Assembly (NCBI RefSeq): GCF_046035435.1
Contig: NZ_JBFNFH010000005.1
Source of the DNA: Helcococcus bovis
GTDB lineage: Bacteria; Bacillota; Clostridia; Tissierellales; Peptoniphilaceae
Reading direction: 5' to 3' (one strand)
Length of the DNA stretch: 64,000 bases
Under the pieces are notes generated by a model. That model was not told the DNA's origin. It saw only the letters and a list, made by a program, of their open reading frames with translations, and did not search any database. Positions 27,846-36,336 of this stretch are shown piece by piece. Within the stretch, counting starts at the first letter, position 1. Each line of letters begins with the position of its first letter. A program made the position numbers and the translations under genes.

Positions 27846-28034
27846 ATGGCAGTACCAAAGAGAAAAACATCTAAAGCTAAAACAGCATCAAGAAGAGCTT
27901 CTTCTTATAGATTAAACAAAGTAAACTTTGTAGTTGATTCAGAAACAAATGAAGCAAGATTACCACATAGAGTAAGTCCATCAGGATATTACAATGGTAA
28001 AAAAATATTTGAAGTAGAAGAAACAGAAGAATAA
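27846..28034 (+). CDS. rpmF: 50S ribosomal protein L32
   Basis: Ribosomal protein of 62 residues starting MAVPKRKTSKAKTASRRAS. The four-cysteine zinc site seen in many L32 proteins is absent (there is no Cys), so this is the zinc-independent form. The DUF177 gene that usually precedes rpmF is missing. AAGGAGGTG lies before the ATG, and plsX follows after a terminator-like hairpin. Confidence 0.95.
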   Translation: MAVPKRKTSKAKTASRRASSYRLNKVNFVVDSETNEARLPHRVSPSGYYNGKKIFEVEETEE

Positions 28035-28059
28035 AATTCTTTTCAAAAATAATATTAAA

Positions 28060-28112
28060 ATAATGTGATGTTATAGAATGATTTTCATTTTATAACATCA
28101 TTTTTATTTTAA
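28060..28112 (+). terminator. Terminator after rpmF
   Basis: A stem formed by GATGTTATA on the left and TATAACATC on the right, with a second inner pairing of AATGA and TCATT, is followed by a T-rich stretch. Confidence 0.75.
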
Positions 28113-28184
28113 ATTTTTATATTATAATTTTCAATATGTATTTAAATATGATATTATATTAGTATCAAATAAAATGGAGATAGT

Positions 28185-29168
28185 ATGAAATTAATTGTAG
28201 ATTTAATGGGAGCCGATTTAGGTTCTGAAGAGGTTATAAATGGTGTTTGTGACTCTTTAGAAAAGACAAAATTAAATTTTATTTTGGTAGGACCTGAAGA
28301 AGTTGCTAGACAGATAATAAAATTAAGACAACTTGATTTTAATAGATTTGAGTTTATTAATACAACTGAGTTTATAGAAAATCATGATGATCCTGTAAGA
28401 TCGCTTAGAAGAAAGAAAAATGCATCATTAGTATTAGGACTTGAAAAGCTAAATGAAGAAGGTGATGGATTTTTATCTGCTGGGAGTACAGGTGCACTTC
28501 TTGCAGGAGGAATATTTATCACAAAACGTTTAGAAAAAGTTAAAAGAGCAACTTTAGCTACACTTATTCCTACTCAATCAGGAAGTCAAACAATACTTGT
28601 TGATTCTGGAGCTGTTGTGGATACAAAATCTGAAATGCAAGATCAATTTGCTGTAATGGGTAGTGTTGTAGCTGAAAAGTATTTACAAATTAAAAATCCA
28701 AAAGTTTATTTGGTAAATATTGGTTCTGAAGAAGGAAAAGGGGATATAAGAACAAAAGAAGTTTATGAATTATTAAAAAATAATCCTAATATAAATTTTT
28801 GTGGGAATATAGAACCTCGAGATTTTCTAACTGGTAAGGCAGATGTTATTGTAGCGGATGGATTTGCTGGAAATATGATGATAAAATCTACAGAAGGAGC
28901 AGCATCAGTATTATTTTCTGAAATAAAGACAGCAGTTACAAGTAGTATTATTTCTAAAATAGGAGCATTACTTCTAAAAAAATCATTAAAAAATATTAAG
29001 GATAAATATGATTATAAAAAAGTTGGAGCTGGAGTACTTTTAGGACTTAACAAACCATTATTTAAGGCGCATGGTAGCTCTGATAGGGAAGCAATAAAAT
29101 ATGCGATTTATAAAGCGGAAGAATTATTGAGTAGTAACATAAATAAGACTATAGAGGAGAGATTATGA
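28185..29168 (+). CDS. plsX: Phosphate acyltransferase PlsX
   Basis: Enzyme of 327 residues that makes acyl-phosphate from acyl-ACP for phospholipid synthesis. DLMGADLGSEEVINGV is the family start (usual DAMGGD), SAGSTGALLAGG is the middle motif, DGFAGNMMIKSTEG the next, and HGSSDREAIKYAI is near the end. The G-to-A change in the first motif is mild. It overlaps acpP by 4 bases (ATGA-type). Confidence 0.96.
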   Translation: MKLIVDLMGADLGSEEVINGVCDSLEKTKLNFILVGPEEVARQIIKLRQLDFNRFEFINTTEFIENHDDPVRSLRRKKNASLVLGLEKLNEEGDGFLSAGSTGALLAGGIFITKRLEKVKRATLATLIPTQSGSQTILVDSGAVVDTKSEMQDQFAVMGSVVAEKYLQIKNPKVYLVNIGSEEGKGDIRTKEVYELLKNNPNINFCGNIEPRDFLTGKADVIVADGFAGNMMIKSTEGAASVLFSEIKTAVTSSIISKIGALLLKKSLKNIKDKYDYKKVGAGVLLGLNKPLFKAHGSSDREAIKYAIYKAEELLSSNINKTIEERL

Positions 29169-29392
29169 TAAGAGAAAAAATAACAGAAATGATTAAGAGC
29201 GAATTAATGATAGATAATTTTGATTTAAATGCTGATTTAGTAAAAGATTACGAAATAGATTCAATTGGACTATTAGACTTTATTATGAGCATTGAAGAAG
29301 AATTTGATATTGAAATTTCAGATTCAGAATTGTCTGAATTAAAAACAGCTAATGATGTTATTGCAGTGGTAGAAAAAAAAGCTGGAAAATAA
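29165..29392 (+). CDS. acpP: Acyl carrier protein
   Basis: Carrier protein of 75 residues. The serine that takes 4'-phosphopantetheine is in EIDSIGLLDFIMSIEEEF at about residue 33; many ACPs have DSLD here, so the DSIG form is a variant. It is acidic and would hold growing acyl chains for PlsX and fatty acid synthesis. It sits between plsX and rnc, a standard order. Confidence 0.94.
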   Translation: MIREKITEMIKSELMIDNFDLNADLVKDYEIDSIGLLDFIMSIEEEFDIEISDSELSELKTANDVIAVVEKKAGK

Positions 29393-29393
29393 A

Positions 29394-30110
29394 ATGAATG
29401 AAGATAGAATTGCTAAATTAAATAAATTAGAAAAAAAACTTAACTATAAATTTAATGATATTAATTTGTTAAATTTAGCGTTTATCCATACTTCATATAC
29501 AAATGAACATTCAGATTTTAAAAATAAAAGCAATGAAAGATTAGAGTTTTTAGGAGATGCAGTATGTGAGTTAGCATTTTCTGAAATTCTATTTAAAAAT
29601 TTTAAGCCTAAACAAGAAGGTTTTTTAACTAAGGTTAGAGCTAATTTGGTTTGTGAAAAATCTTTTTCTGAATTAGCTGATCATTTAGAATTATCTGAAT
29701 TTTTACTATTAGGAAAAGGAGAAGAAAAGACTGGTGGAAGAGATAAACCATCAATTAAATCTGATGCCTTTGAAGCTGTAATGGGAGCTTTGTACTTAGA
29801 CGGTGGATATGATGTTGTCTTTAATTTTATTTATAATCTTATTATAGATAAAGTAAAAGAACTTAAAATTCAAAAAGAAAGTGTAAATGACTACAAATCA
29901 ATGCTGCAAGAATATTTACATAAAAAAAATAAATCAAATAGTACTTATAAGCTTGTTAATGAAATAGGTCCATCACACAATAAACTTTTTTACTTTGAAT
30001 TTTATATTGATGATAAAAAGATATCAGAAGGTAATGGCAAAAATAAAAAAATAGCAGAACAAATGGCTGCTAAAAATGCGTTAGAAAAATTAGGTGTATT
30101 AAAAAAATAA
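29394..30110 (+). CDS. rnc: Ribonuclease III
   Basis: Double-strand-specific endoribonuclease of 238 residues processing rRNA and mRNA. The catalytic signature NERLEFLGDAVCELAFSEIL is near residue 43 and the second acidic site is KSDAFEAVMGALYLDGG. A dsRNA-binding domain occupies about 160-236 (DYKSMLQEYLHKK, then KKIAEQMAAKNALEKLG). It starts one base after acpP. Confidence 0.97.
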   Translation: MNEDRIAKLNKLEKKLNYKFNDINLLNLAFIHTSYTNEHSDFKNKSNERLEFLGDAVCELAFSEILFKNFKPKQEGFLTKVRANLVCEKSFSELADHLELSEFLLLGKGEEKTGGRDKPSIKSDAFEAVMGALYLDGGYDVVFNFIYNLIIDKVKELKIQKESVNDYKSMLQEYLHKKNKSNSTYKLVNEIGPSHNKLFYFEFYIDDKKISEGNGKNKKIAEQMAAKNALEKLGVLKK

Positions 30111-30134
30111 ACTATTCGTAAGAATAGTTTTTTT
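30109..30134 (+). terminator. Short terminator between rnc and smc
   Basis: ACTATTC (30111-30117) pairs with GAATAGT (30122-30128), a four-base loop, then seven T. Because it lies inside a usually continuous operon, it may only partly stop transcription. Confidence 0.75.
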
Positions 30135-30146
30135 ATGGTAGGAATT

Positions 30147-33100
30147 ATGAAATTAAAATATGTAGAACTATACGGCTTTAAGAGTTTTGCTGATAAGACA
30201 AAGTTACTTTTTAATAAAGATATATCAGCTGTTGTTGGGCCGAATGGATCAGGAAAATCAAATATTGCAGATGCTATTAAGTGGGTATTAGGTGAGCAAT
30301 CAGCCAAGTCTCTTCGTGGTACAAGTATGCAGGATGTTATTTTTTCTGGTACTGATATAAAAAAACAAATGAATATGGCTCAAGTATCTTTAATTTTAGA
30401 TAATAGTGATAAATCTCTTCCTATTGCTTTTGATGAAGTAAATGTTACTAGGAGAGTGTACAGGACTGGAGATAGTGAATATTTACTTAATAAATCTCTT
30501 GTTAGATTAAAAGACATTAGAGAACTATTTTTGGATACAGGTATTGGAAAAGATGGATATTCAATGATAGGGCAAGGTCGTATCGATGAGATTCTTAATG
30601 GTAAAAATGAAGAAAGAAGATACATTTTTGAAGAAGCAACAGGTATCTCTAAAAATAAATATAAAAAAAGTGAAGCTGAAAAAAAATTACTTAAAAACGA
30701 AGAAAATCTTGCTCAATTAAGTAGCGAGTTAAAAGTTAAGAAGCAACAATTTGATATTTTGGAAAAACAATCTCAAAATGCTAAAGAGGGGATAAAATTA
30801 ACTAATAGGTTAGAACTATTAGAACTTAATTTATTAGACAAAGCTATTCAAAAAAATTCAGATGATTTACAAAATGATAAATCTAAATTAGAATACATAA
30901 ATTTAGAACTTGATAGTTCAAATAGTAAATTAAATAAACTTGTTGAGTTGATTTCTCCAATTCAAGAAAAAATAGATATTAAGACAACTCAATTAGAAGA
31001 AAAAAAAGAAAATCAAATTTTAAGTGATAAAAAAATACAAAGCTTAGATAGTCAGATTAATATCTTAAAAGAAAAGAATAAATTCTTAAACAATGATAAA
31101 GAACGACTAGAAAATTCTATAAAATTAAAAAATGAAAAAATTATTAATTTTAAGGAATTGATATTAGAAAAAGAAAAGCAAAATATTGAATTAAATTCTA
31201 GAAAAGATAGCACTAATAATTTAGTTATTCATATAAATAATAGTATTAGTGAAAAAAGAGAACGATTTAATAAATTAAAATCAGAATTTAATATTTTGAC
31301 TATGAGTATTGATAAAAATAAAGAATATTTGTCAGATTTGAAAATAAATAAAAATACTAAAGAAAAATTGGATGATTCAAATAAACAATTAAAAGAAAAT
31401 TATATTTCTGAAGTAGATAAAATAAATATTTTGATTAATGAAAAAAGTTCTAAAATTTATGAGATAGAAAATAATATTAAAAGTATTCAAGAAAAAATAA
31501 ATAAAAATACTGATGTAATTGAAGATTTTAATGATAAAAAATCTAATTTGTTGGAAAATCTTGAAAAAATAAATATTGATATTTCAAATAAAAAAAATAA
31601 TTATTTAAAATTAGAATCTCAAAAAGATATTTTGGAAAGACAATATAAATCATATGATGGATATTACAGATCAGTACAAGATTTGTTGAAAATTGCTGAT
31701 AAAAATACAGATATTTCATCGAAAATAGTTGGTGTTTTAGCTGATTTAATAGAAGTGGAAGAAAAATATAAAGTTGCTTTAGATTTAGCTTTAGGTTCAT
31801 CACTACAAAATATCGTTATTAAAAACGAAGAAGATGGTAAATATTTAATTAATTTCTTAAAGGAAAATAATATTGGTAGAATTACATTCTTACCAATTAA
31901 TAAAATATCTGCAAGTAAATATAATGTAAAACACCCTAAAATTATTGATACATTTAATAATTTAGTTAAAAACGACAAAAAAATAGATGGTATAATTGAT
32001 TACTTTCTTGCAAAAACAATTCTTGTTGAAAATATAGAGGATGCAGTAGAAGTTTCTAAAAGTATTAAGGGATATAGAGTAATTACATTAGATGGAGAAA
32101 TTATCAATTCTTGGGGCTCTATGGTTGGGGGGAATACCTTCAAAAAAGAAAGTAATAGTTTATTAAATCGTAAAAAAGAACTTGATGATCTAATTTTAAA
32201 ATTGAATGATTTGGCAGAGAAAATTAGAAAAATAAATGATTTATCTAATTCTCATATTGCTAAAATATCAGAATTGGATAGTAGTATTATTGAATTTAAA
32301 AATGCAAATAATTCCCATAAAGAAAATTTATCTGAATTAAATAAAAATATACATGAATTAAATGTTGAAATTTTGTTTAACAATAAGCGTAAGGATGAAT
32401 TTAGTGAATTGCTTAATAAAATCGAAAATGAATTAAGAGATGAAGATTTTTCAGAAATAGATCACTTATCGGTAAATCTTGAAGAAGAAGAAGAAAGATT
32501 CAATGTTCTTTCCTCAGAAATTGAAGCGTTAAATTCATATATTTCTGAAGAAGAAAAAAAATTAGTGTTAAGAAAGTCTGAATTAGATGTTTTGATTAGA
32601 GATATATCACTATTAGAAAATGATATTGAAAATTTTAAAACTGATTTAGAAGATAATATAAAAACATTATCAATTGATGAAAATTCATTAAAAACAACTA
32701 TTAATGAAATTGAAAATTCAAGTAATGAAATTAAAAAGTTAATAAAAAATAAGTCAGAATTTGAAGAAAAATTAAGTGTTTCAAATACTGATATAAATTT
32801 GATTGAAGAAGAATTAAAACAATCTATAACTAAAATAAAAGAAGATAGAAAAGAAATAGATGCATTGAAGGATGCTATTTCCGAATTTGAAAAAGATAAG
32901 TATAAATTGGAATTGAAAATTGAAAATTCAGAACAAAAAGTAAATTCATTAAGAGATGATTATAAGGAAACCTATTCAATTACTGATGTGGAATTAGACG
33001 AAAAGTTAAAACGTGTTGATAAAATTGATGCAACAAGAAAAGAAGTTTTAGATATTAAATCTAAATTGTCTAAAATTGGATATTTTAACTATGAAAGCAT

Positions 33101-33677
33101 AGAACAATTTAATTTAATATCTGAAGAGTTGCAATTTTTAAATAAACAATATGACGATTTAATTGCTTCCAAAAATGACATTATAAACATTATTAAGTCA
33201 ATTGAAAAAGATATGAAAGAAACTTTTGCTGATGCTTTTGAAAAAATAAAAATTAGATTTAACGAAATTTTTTCAATATTATTTAATGGAGGAGAAGCTG
33301 AAATTAAGCTTGATTCAGATGATGTGCTAAATGCTGGGATAGATATTATCGCAAGACCGCCAGGAAAAAAATTGAAAAATATTGCACTTTTATCAGGTGG
33401 AGAAAAAGCACTTACAGCTGTAGCTTTGCTATTTGCTATATTTGAAATTAATCCTGCTCCATTTTGTGTATTAGATGAGATAGATGCTGCATTGGATGAA
33501 GCAAATATTAAGCGATATATAGGATATTTGAAATCTTTAGTTGATAAAACTCAATTTATAATTATTACACATAGAAAAGTAACTATGGAAATGGCAGAAA
33601 TTCTTTATGGTGTAACAATGGAAGAAAAAGGTATTTCTAAAGTTATTACACTTGCCCTTGATGATTATAAAGAATAA
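30147..33677 (+). CDS. smc: Chromosome segregation protein SMC
   Basis: Condensin ATPase of about 1176 residues. Walker A GPNGSGKSNIADAIKWVL is near residue 32. Two long coiled coils (about 170-500 and 660-1000) flank the hinge, which has NILKENNIGRITFLP-like NFLKENNIGRITFLP. The signature motif LLSGGEKALTAVALLFAIF and Walker B CVLDEIDAALDEAN lie at the C-terminus. I start at 30147 because TAGGA lies before it; 30135 has no ribosome site. ftsY follows, as usual. Confidence 0.97.
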   Translation: MKLKYVELYGFKSFADKTKLLFNKDISAVVGPNGSGKSNIADAIKWVLGEQSAKSLRGTSMQDVIFSGTDIKKQMNMAQVSLILDNSDKSLPIAFDEVNVTRRVYRTGDSEYLLNKSLVRLKDIRELFLDTGIGKDGYSMIGQGRIDEILNGKNEERRYIFEEATGISKNKYKKSEAEKKLLKNEENLAQLSSELKVKKQQFDILEKQSQNAKEGIKLTNRLELLELNLLDKAIQKNSDDLQNDKSKLEYINLELDSSNSKLNKLVELISPIQEKIDIKTTQLEEKKENQILSDKKIQSLDSQINILKEKNKFLNNDKERLENSIKLKNEKIINFKELILEKEKQNIELNSRKDSTNNLVIHINNSISEKRERFNKLKSEFNILTMSIDKNKEYLSDLKINKNTKEKLDDSNKQLKENYISEVDKINILINEKSSKIYEIENNIKSIQEKINKNTDVIEDFNDKKSNLLENLEKINIDISNKKNNYLKLESQKDILERQYKSYDGYYRSVQDLLKIADKNTDISSKIVGVLADLIEVEEKYKVALDLALGSSLQNIVIKNEEDGKYLINFLKENNIGRITFLPINKISASKYNVKHPKIIDTFNNLVKNDKKIDGIIDYFLAKTILVENIEDAVEVSKSIKGYRVITLDGEIINSWGSMVGGNTFKKESNSLLNRKKELDDLILKLNDLAEKIRKINDLSNSHIAKISELDSSIIEFKNANNSHKENLSELNKNIHELNVEILFNNKRKDEFSELLNKIENELRDEDFSEIDHLSVNLEEEEERFNVLSSEIEALNSYISEEEKKLVLRKSELDVLIRDISLLENDIENFKTDLEDNIKTLSIDENSLKTTINEIENSSNEIKKLIKNKSEFEEKLSVSNTDINLIEEELKQSITKIKEDRKEIDALKDAISEFEKDKYKLELKIENSEQKVNSLRDDYKETYSITDVELDEKLKRVDKIDATRKEVLDIKSKLSKIGYFNYESIEQFNLISEELQFLNKQYDDLIASKNDIINIIKSIEKDMKETFADAFEKIKIRFNEIFSILFNGGEAEIKLDSDDVLNAGIDIIARPPGKKLKNIALLSGGEKALTAVALLFAIFEINPAPFCVLDEIDAALDEANIKRYIGYLKSLVDKTQFIIITHRKVTMEMAEILYGVTMEEKGISKVITLALDDYKE

Positions 33678-33681
33678 TAAA

Positions 33682-33718
33682 TTAAACGTGCATTATTTTA
33701 TAGTGTACGTTTTTTTAT
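33682..33718 (+). terminator. Terminator between smc and ftsY
   Basis: AAACGTGCA (33684-33692) pairs with TGTACGTTT (33704-33712; one G-T), followed by a T-run. Confidence 0.82.
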
Positions 33719-33755
33719 GATATAATTTGATTATAAAAATGTTTAAGGAGTTACA

Positions 33756-35147
33756 ATGTTTAAAAAGTTTTTTGAAAAATTTAAAAATAAAAATGAACAA
33801 GATATAGAATTTAAAGAGGAAATTAAAGTTGAAGTTTCAGAAGAAGAACACATTGAGAAAGTTGAAAATTTAATTGAACACTCAATGGATAAGGTAAAGG
33901 AATTAGAAAATAGTAGTGAAGAATCTGAAAATAATATAGAAAAAGATATTGAAAATTTAGAAGAAGAAGTAATTGAAACTGTTGAAAATGATATTGAACA
34001 TTCATTGGAAAAAGTAAATAAACTACAAGAAAATTCTGAAATTGAAACAGTTGAAGAAAATTTTAGTGAAGAACCTAAAGTTATTAAGGAAGAAAAAAAC
34101 TTTATTGGAGAATCTAAAGTTGTTGAAGAAGGAATGAAAGAAAGTGTTTTTGAAAAAGAAGTTCTGGATGAAATTATTATTCATGATGAAATTGTTGAAG
34201 AATTAAAAGAAGAGCCTAAGAAAAAAGGTTTTTTAGAAAGATTAAAATCAGGATTATTTAAAACACGTGATGCGATGAATTCTGCAATCGATAATTTAAT
34301 AAATGGTAAAGCTAAAATTGATGATGACTTATATGATGAACTTGAAGAAATCATGATTTCAGCAGATATGGGAGTTGAAACGACAGTAAACGTTATTGAA
34401 GAACTAAGAGAAATTGTTTCAGATAATCATATTAGAGATCCTAAGATGATTAAAGTAGAATTAGAAAAAATTCTTAGAAATAAATTGAGAGAAAATAACA
34501 AAGATAATTCATTGAATATTCTTGATGGAAAGCAAACAGTTATTCTTGTTATTGGTGTGAATGGTGTTGGTAAAACCACAACTATTGGTAAATTAGCATA
34601 TAACTTACAAAAAGAAGGAAAATCAGTTATTTTAGCTGCGGCGGATACTTTTAGAGCTGCTGCTATCGAACAATTAAAAGAATGGTCAGAAAGAGTAAAT
34701 GTAGAATTAATTTCTTCTAATGAAGGTTCAGATCCAGCATCTGTAGTTTATGATGCGATTAAGTCACAAAAAGCTAAGAACAAAGACGTACTTATAATAG
34801 ATACTGCGGGAAGATTGCACAATAAAGTAAATCTTATGAATGAATTAGAAAAAATTAATAGAATTATTTCAAGAGAACATCCTGAAGCAAATAAGGAATC
34901 TCTTCTAGTTCTTGATGCTACAACTGGCCAAAATGCTTTATTCCAAGCAAAAGAATTTAATAAAGTTACAAATATCACAGGATTAGTATTAACTAAATTA
35001 GATGGTACAGCAAAAGGTGGAGTAGTATTTCCGCTTCAAGTTGAAAATAATGTACCTGTTAAATATATCGGTATTGGAGAAAAAGCAGAGAATCTGGAAA
35101 AATTTGATTCTGAAAAATTTGTTGATGCATTATTTGATGTAAAGTAG
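33756..35147 (+). CDS. ftsY: Signal recognition particle receptor FtsY
   Basis: GTPase of 463 residues that docks the SRP at the membrane. Residues 1-150 are a highly acidic, repeat-like extension (two copies of an E-H-S-x-x-K-V segment), then an N domain and the G domain. G1 is GVNGVGKTTTIGKLA near residue 270, followed by AADTFRAAAIEQL, DTAGRLHN and TKLDGTAKGG. It works with Ffh encoded at 50074. It is normally followed by ylxM-ffh; here the mscS gene, the transposon and others lie between. Confidence 0.96.
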   Translation: MFKKFFEKFKNKNEQDIEFKEEIKVEVSEEEHIEKVENLIEHSMDKVKELENSSEESENNIEKDIENLEEEVIETVENDIEHSLEKVNKLQENSEIETVEENFSEEPKVIKEEKNFIGESKVVEEGMKESVFEKEVLDEIIIHDEIVEELKEEPKKKGFLERLKSGLFKTRDAMNSAIDNLINGKAKIDDDLYDELEEIMISADMGVETTVNVIEELREIVSDNHIRDPKMIKVELEKILRNKLRENNKDNSLNILDGKQTVILVIGVNGVGKTTTIGKLAYNLQKEGKSVILAAADTFRAAAIEQLKEWSERVNVELISSNEGSDPASVVYDAIKSQKAKNKDVLIIDTAGRLHNKVNLMNELEKINRIISREHPEANKESLLVLDATTGQNALFQAKEFNKVTNITGLVLTKLDGTAKGGVVFPLQVENNVPVKYIGIGEKAENLEKFDSEKFVDALFDVK

Positions 35148-35150
35148 GAT

Positions 35151-35254
35151 ATGATGAAGGGAATTATTAAATTACTAGAGAATAAACATATTATTACATT
35201 GATTGTACTTTTCATTTTAGTATTTATTTCCATAGGAATAAATTATTTTTATAA
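35151..35254 (+). pseudogene. 5' part of a MscS-type channel gene, cut by Tn916-like element
   Basis: An open frame starting at 35151 or 35154 (the second is better placed after TAGGA) encodes a charged start and one long membrane segment, IITLIVLFILVFISIGI. The chromosomal frame ends where the transposon begins, near 35250; continuing into the element it stops at 35276. Joined across the element it can be put in frame with 44934-45891, giving an MscS protein of about 350 residues. That join is an inference. Confidence 0.55.
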
Positions 35255-35339
35255 TAAAAATAGCATAAAAATCTAGTTATCCGCATAAAAACTGGACTTA
35301 TCACACTTTATCAAGGTCAAAACCACTCAATTTACTACT

Positions 35340-35353
35340 AATTTACTACTTAT
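35340..35353 (+). repeat. Left-end copy of Int arm-type (DR2) repeat
   Basis: AATTTACTACTTAT occurs here and again at 44806-44819, with a further partial copy directly upstream (35328-35340). In Tn916 such DR2 repeats near both ends bind the N-terminal domain of Int. Confidence 0.8.
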
Positions 35354-35434
35354 GAATGAGCTTTGATACGACGATTTATCCTTGAAAAGTGAAGATATAA
35401 AGATACTTCCAATAAAATTTGAATATTTAATAGG

Positions 35435-35468
35435 TAGACACTTCAAAAAATGAGGTGTCTATTTTTTT
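35435..35468 (+). terminator. Terminator in the transposon left end
   Basis: TAGACACTTCA (35435-35445) pairs with TGAGGTGTCTA (35451-35461; one G-T), followed by seven T. It would stop transcripts entering from the chromosome or from the excised circle. Confidence 0.85.
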
Positions 35469-35494
35469 ACCCGATTTTGAAAGGAAGTGAACTT

Positions 35495-35569
35495 ATGAAA
35501 ACAAAAAATCAAGAATCAAAAGGTCGTTCCCCACTCTTTAAGACCATCAAACATTCATTCAGCCAATAA
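35495..35569 (+). CDS. Short transposon leader peptide (24 residues)
   Basis: An ATG with AAGGAAG upstream encodes 24 residues, MKTKNQESKGRSPLFKTIKH and four more. It lies where small leader frames precede orf23 in Tn916 relatives. Function unknown. Confidence 0.5.
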   Translation: MKTKNQESKGRSPLFKTIKHSFSQ

Positions 35570-35591
35570 AAAAGAAAGGATAGGTAAAAAT

Positions 35592-35906
35592 ATGGAACTT
35601 AAATTTGTGATTCCCAACATGGAAAAAACATTCGGCAATTTAGAATTTGCTGGCGAGGATAAAGTCGTTCAGCGAAGAATCAACGGACGGCTAACTGTCT
35701 TATCAAGAAGCTATAATCTCTATTCTGATGTTCAAAGAGCAGATGATATTGTGGTGGTGCTTCCTGCTGAAGCTGGCGAAAAACATTTCGGCTTTGAGGA
35801 ACGTGTGAAGTTAGTCAATCCACGTATTACCGCAGAGGGCTACAAAATCGGCACTCGTGGTTTTACAAATTACCTTTTACATGCTGACGACATGATAAAA
35901 GAATAA
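35592..35906 (+). CDS. orf23: Tn916 Orf23-like protein (DUF961 family)
   Basis: Protein of 104 residues of the DUF961/YdcP family carried by nearly all Tn916 and ICEBs1-type elements. It starts MELKFVIPNMEKTFGNLEF and is paired with the related Orf22 that follows after 15 bases. In ICEBs1 the equivalents (HelP) act as helper proteins in element DNA unwinding and replication; whether both do so here is inferred. GAAAGGA precedes the ATG. Confidence 0.92.
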   Translation: MELKFVIPNMEKTFGNLEFAGEDKVVQRRINGRLTVLSRSYNLYSDVQRADDIVVVLPAEAGEKHFGFEERVKLVNPRITAEGYKIGTRGFTNYLLHADDMIKE

Positions 35907-35921
35907 AGAAAGAGAGGAAAA

Positions 35922-36308
35922 ATGATGAGATTAGCAAATGGCATTGTATTAGATAAAGACACGACTTTTGGAGAATTGAAATTCTCTGCTCTACGTCGTG
36001 AAGTGAGAATCCAAAATGAAGACGGGTCGGTTTCAGATGAAATCAAGGAACGTACCTATGACTTAAAATCCAAAGGACAAGGACGCATGATTCAAGTAAG
36101 TATTCCTGCCAGCGTGCCTTTGAAAGAGTTTGATTATAACGCACGGGTGGAACTTATCAATCCCATTGCGGACACCGTTGCTACTGCCACCTATCAAGGA
36201 GCAGATGTTGACTGGTATATCAAGGCAGACGATATTGTGCTGACAAAGGATTCTAGTTCATTCAAAGCTCAACCACAAGCAAAGAAAGAACCGACACAAG
36301 ACAAATAG
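35922..36308 (+). CDS. orf22: Tn916 Orf22-like protein (DUF961 family)
   Basis: Protein of 128 residues, second DUF961 member, with DKDTTFGELKFSALRREVRI and a final KADDIVL block similar to Orf23. The ATG at 35922 or 35925 can be used after AGAGAGGA. Probably works with Orf23 as a replication helper for the element. The gene is full length. Confidence 0.92.
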   Translation: MMRLANGIVLDKDTTFGELKFSALRREVRIQNEDGSVSDEIKERTYDLKSKGQGRMIQVSIPASVPLKEFDYNARVELINPIADTVATATYQGADVDWYIKADDIVLTKDSSSFKAQPQAKKEPTQDK

Positions 36309-36336
36309 TCGCTAGGTAGAAAGGAGACTTTTTCGC

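Noticed and set aside
30109..30134. An operon border between rnc and smc
   Set aside because: The hairpin is short, and smc has no clear promoter just after it, so I treat it as partial termination only.
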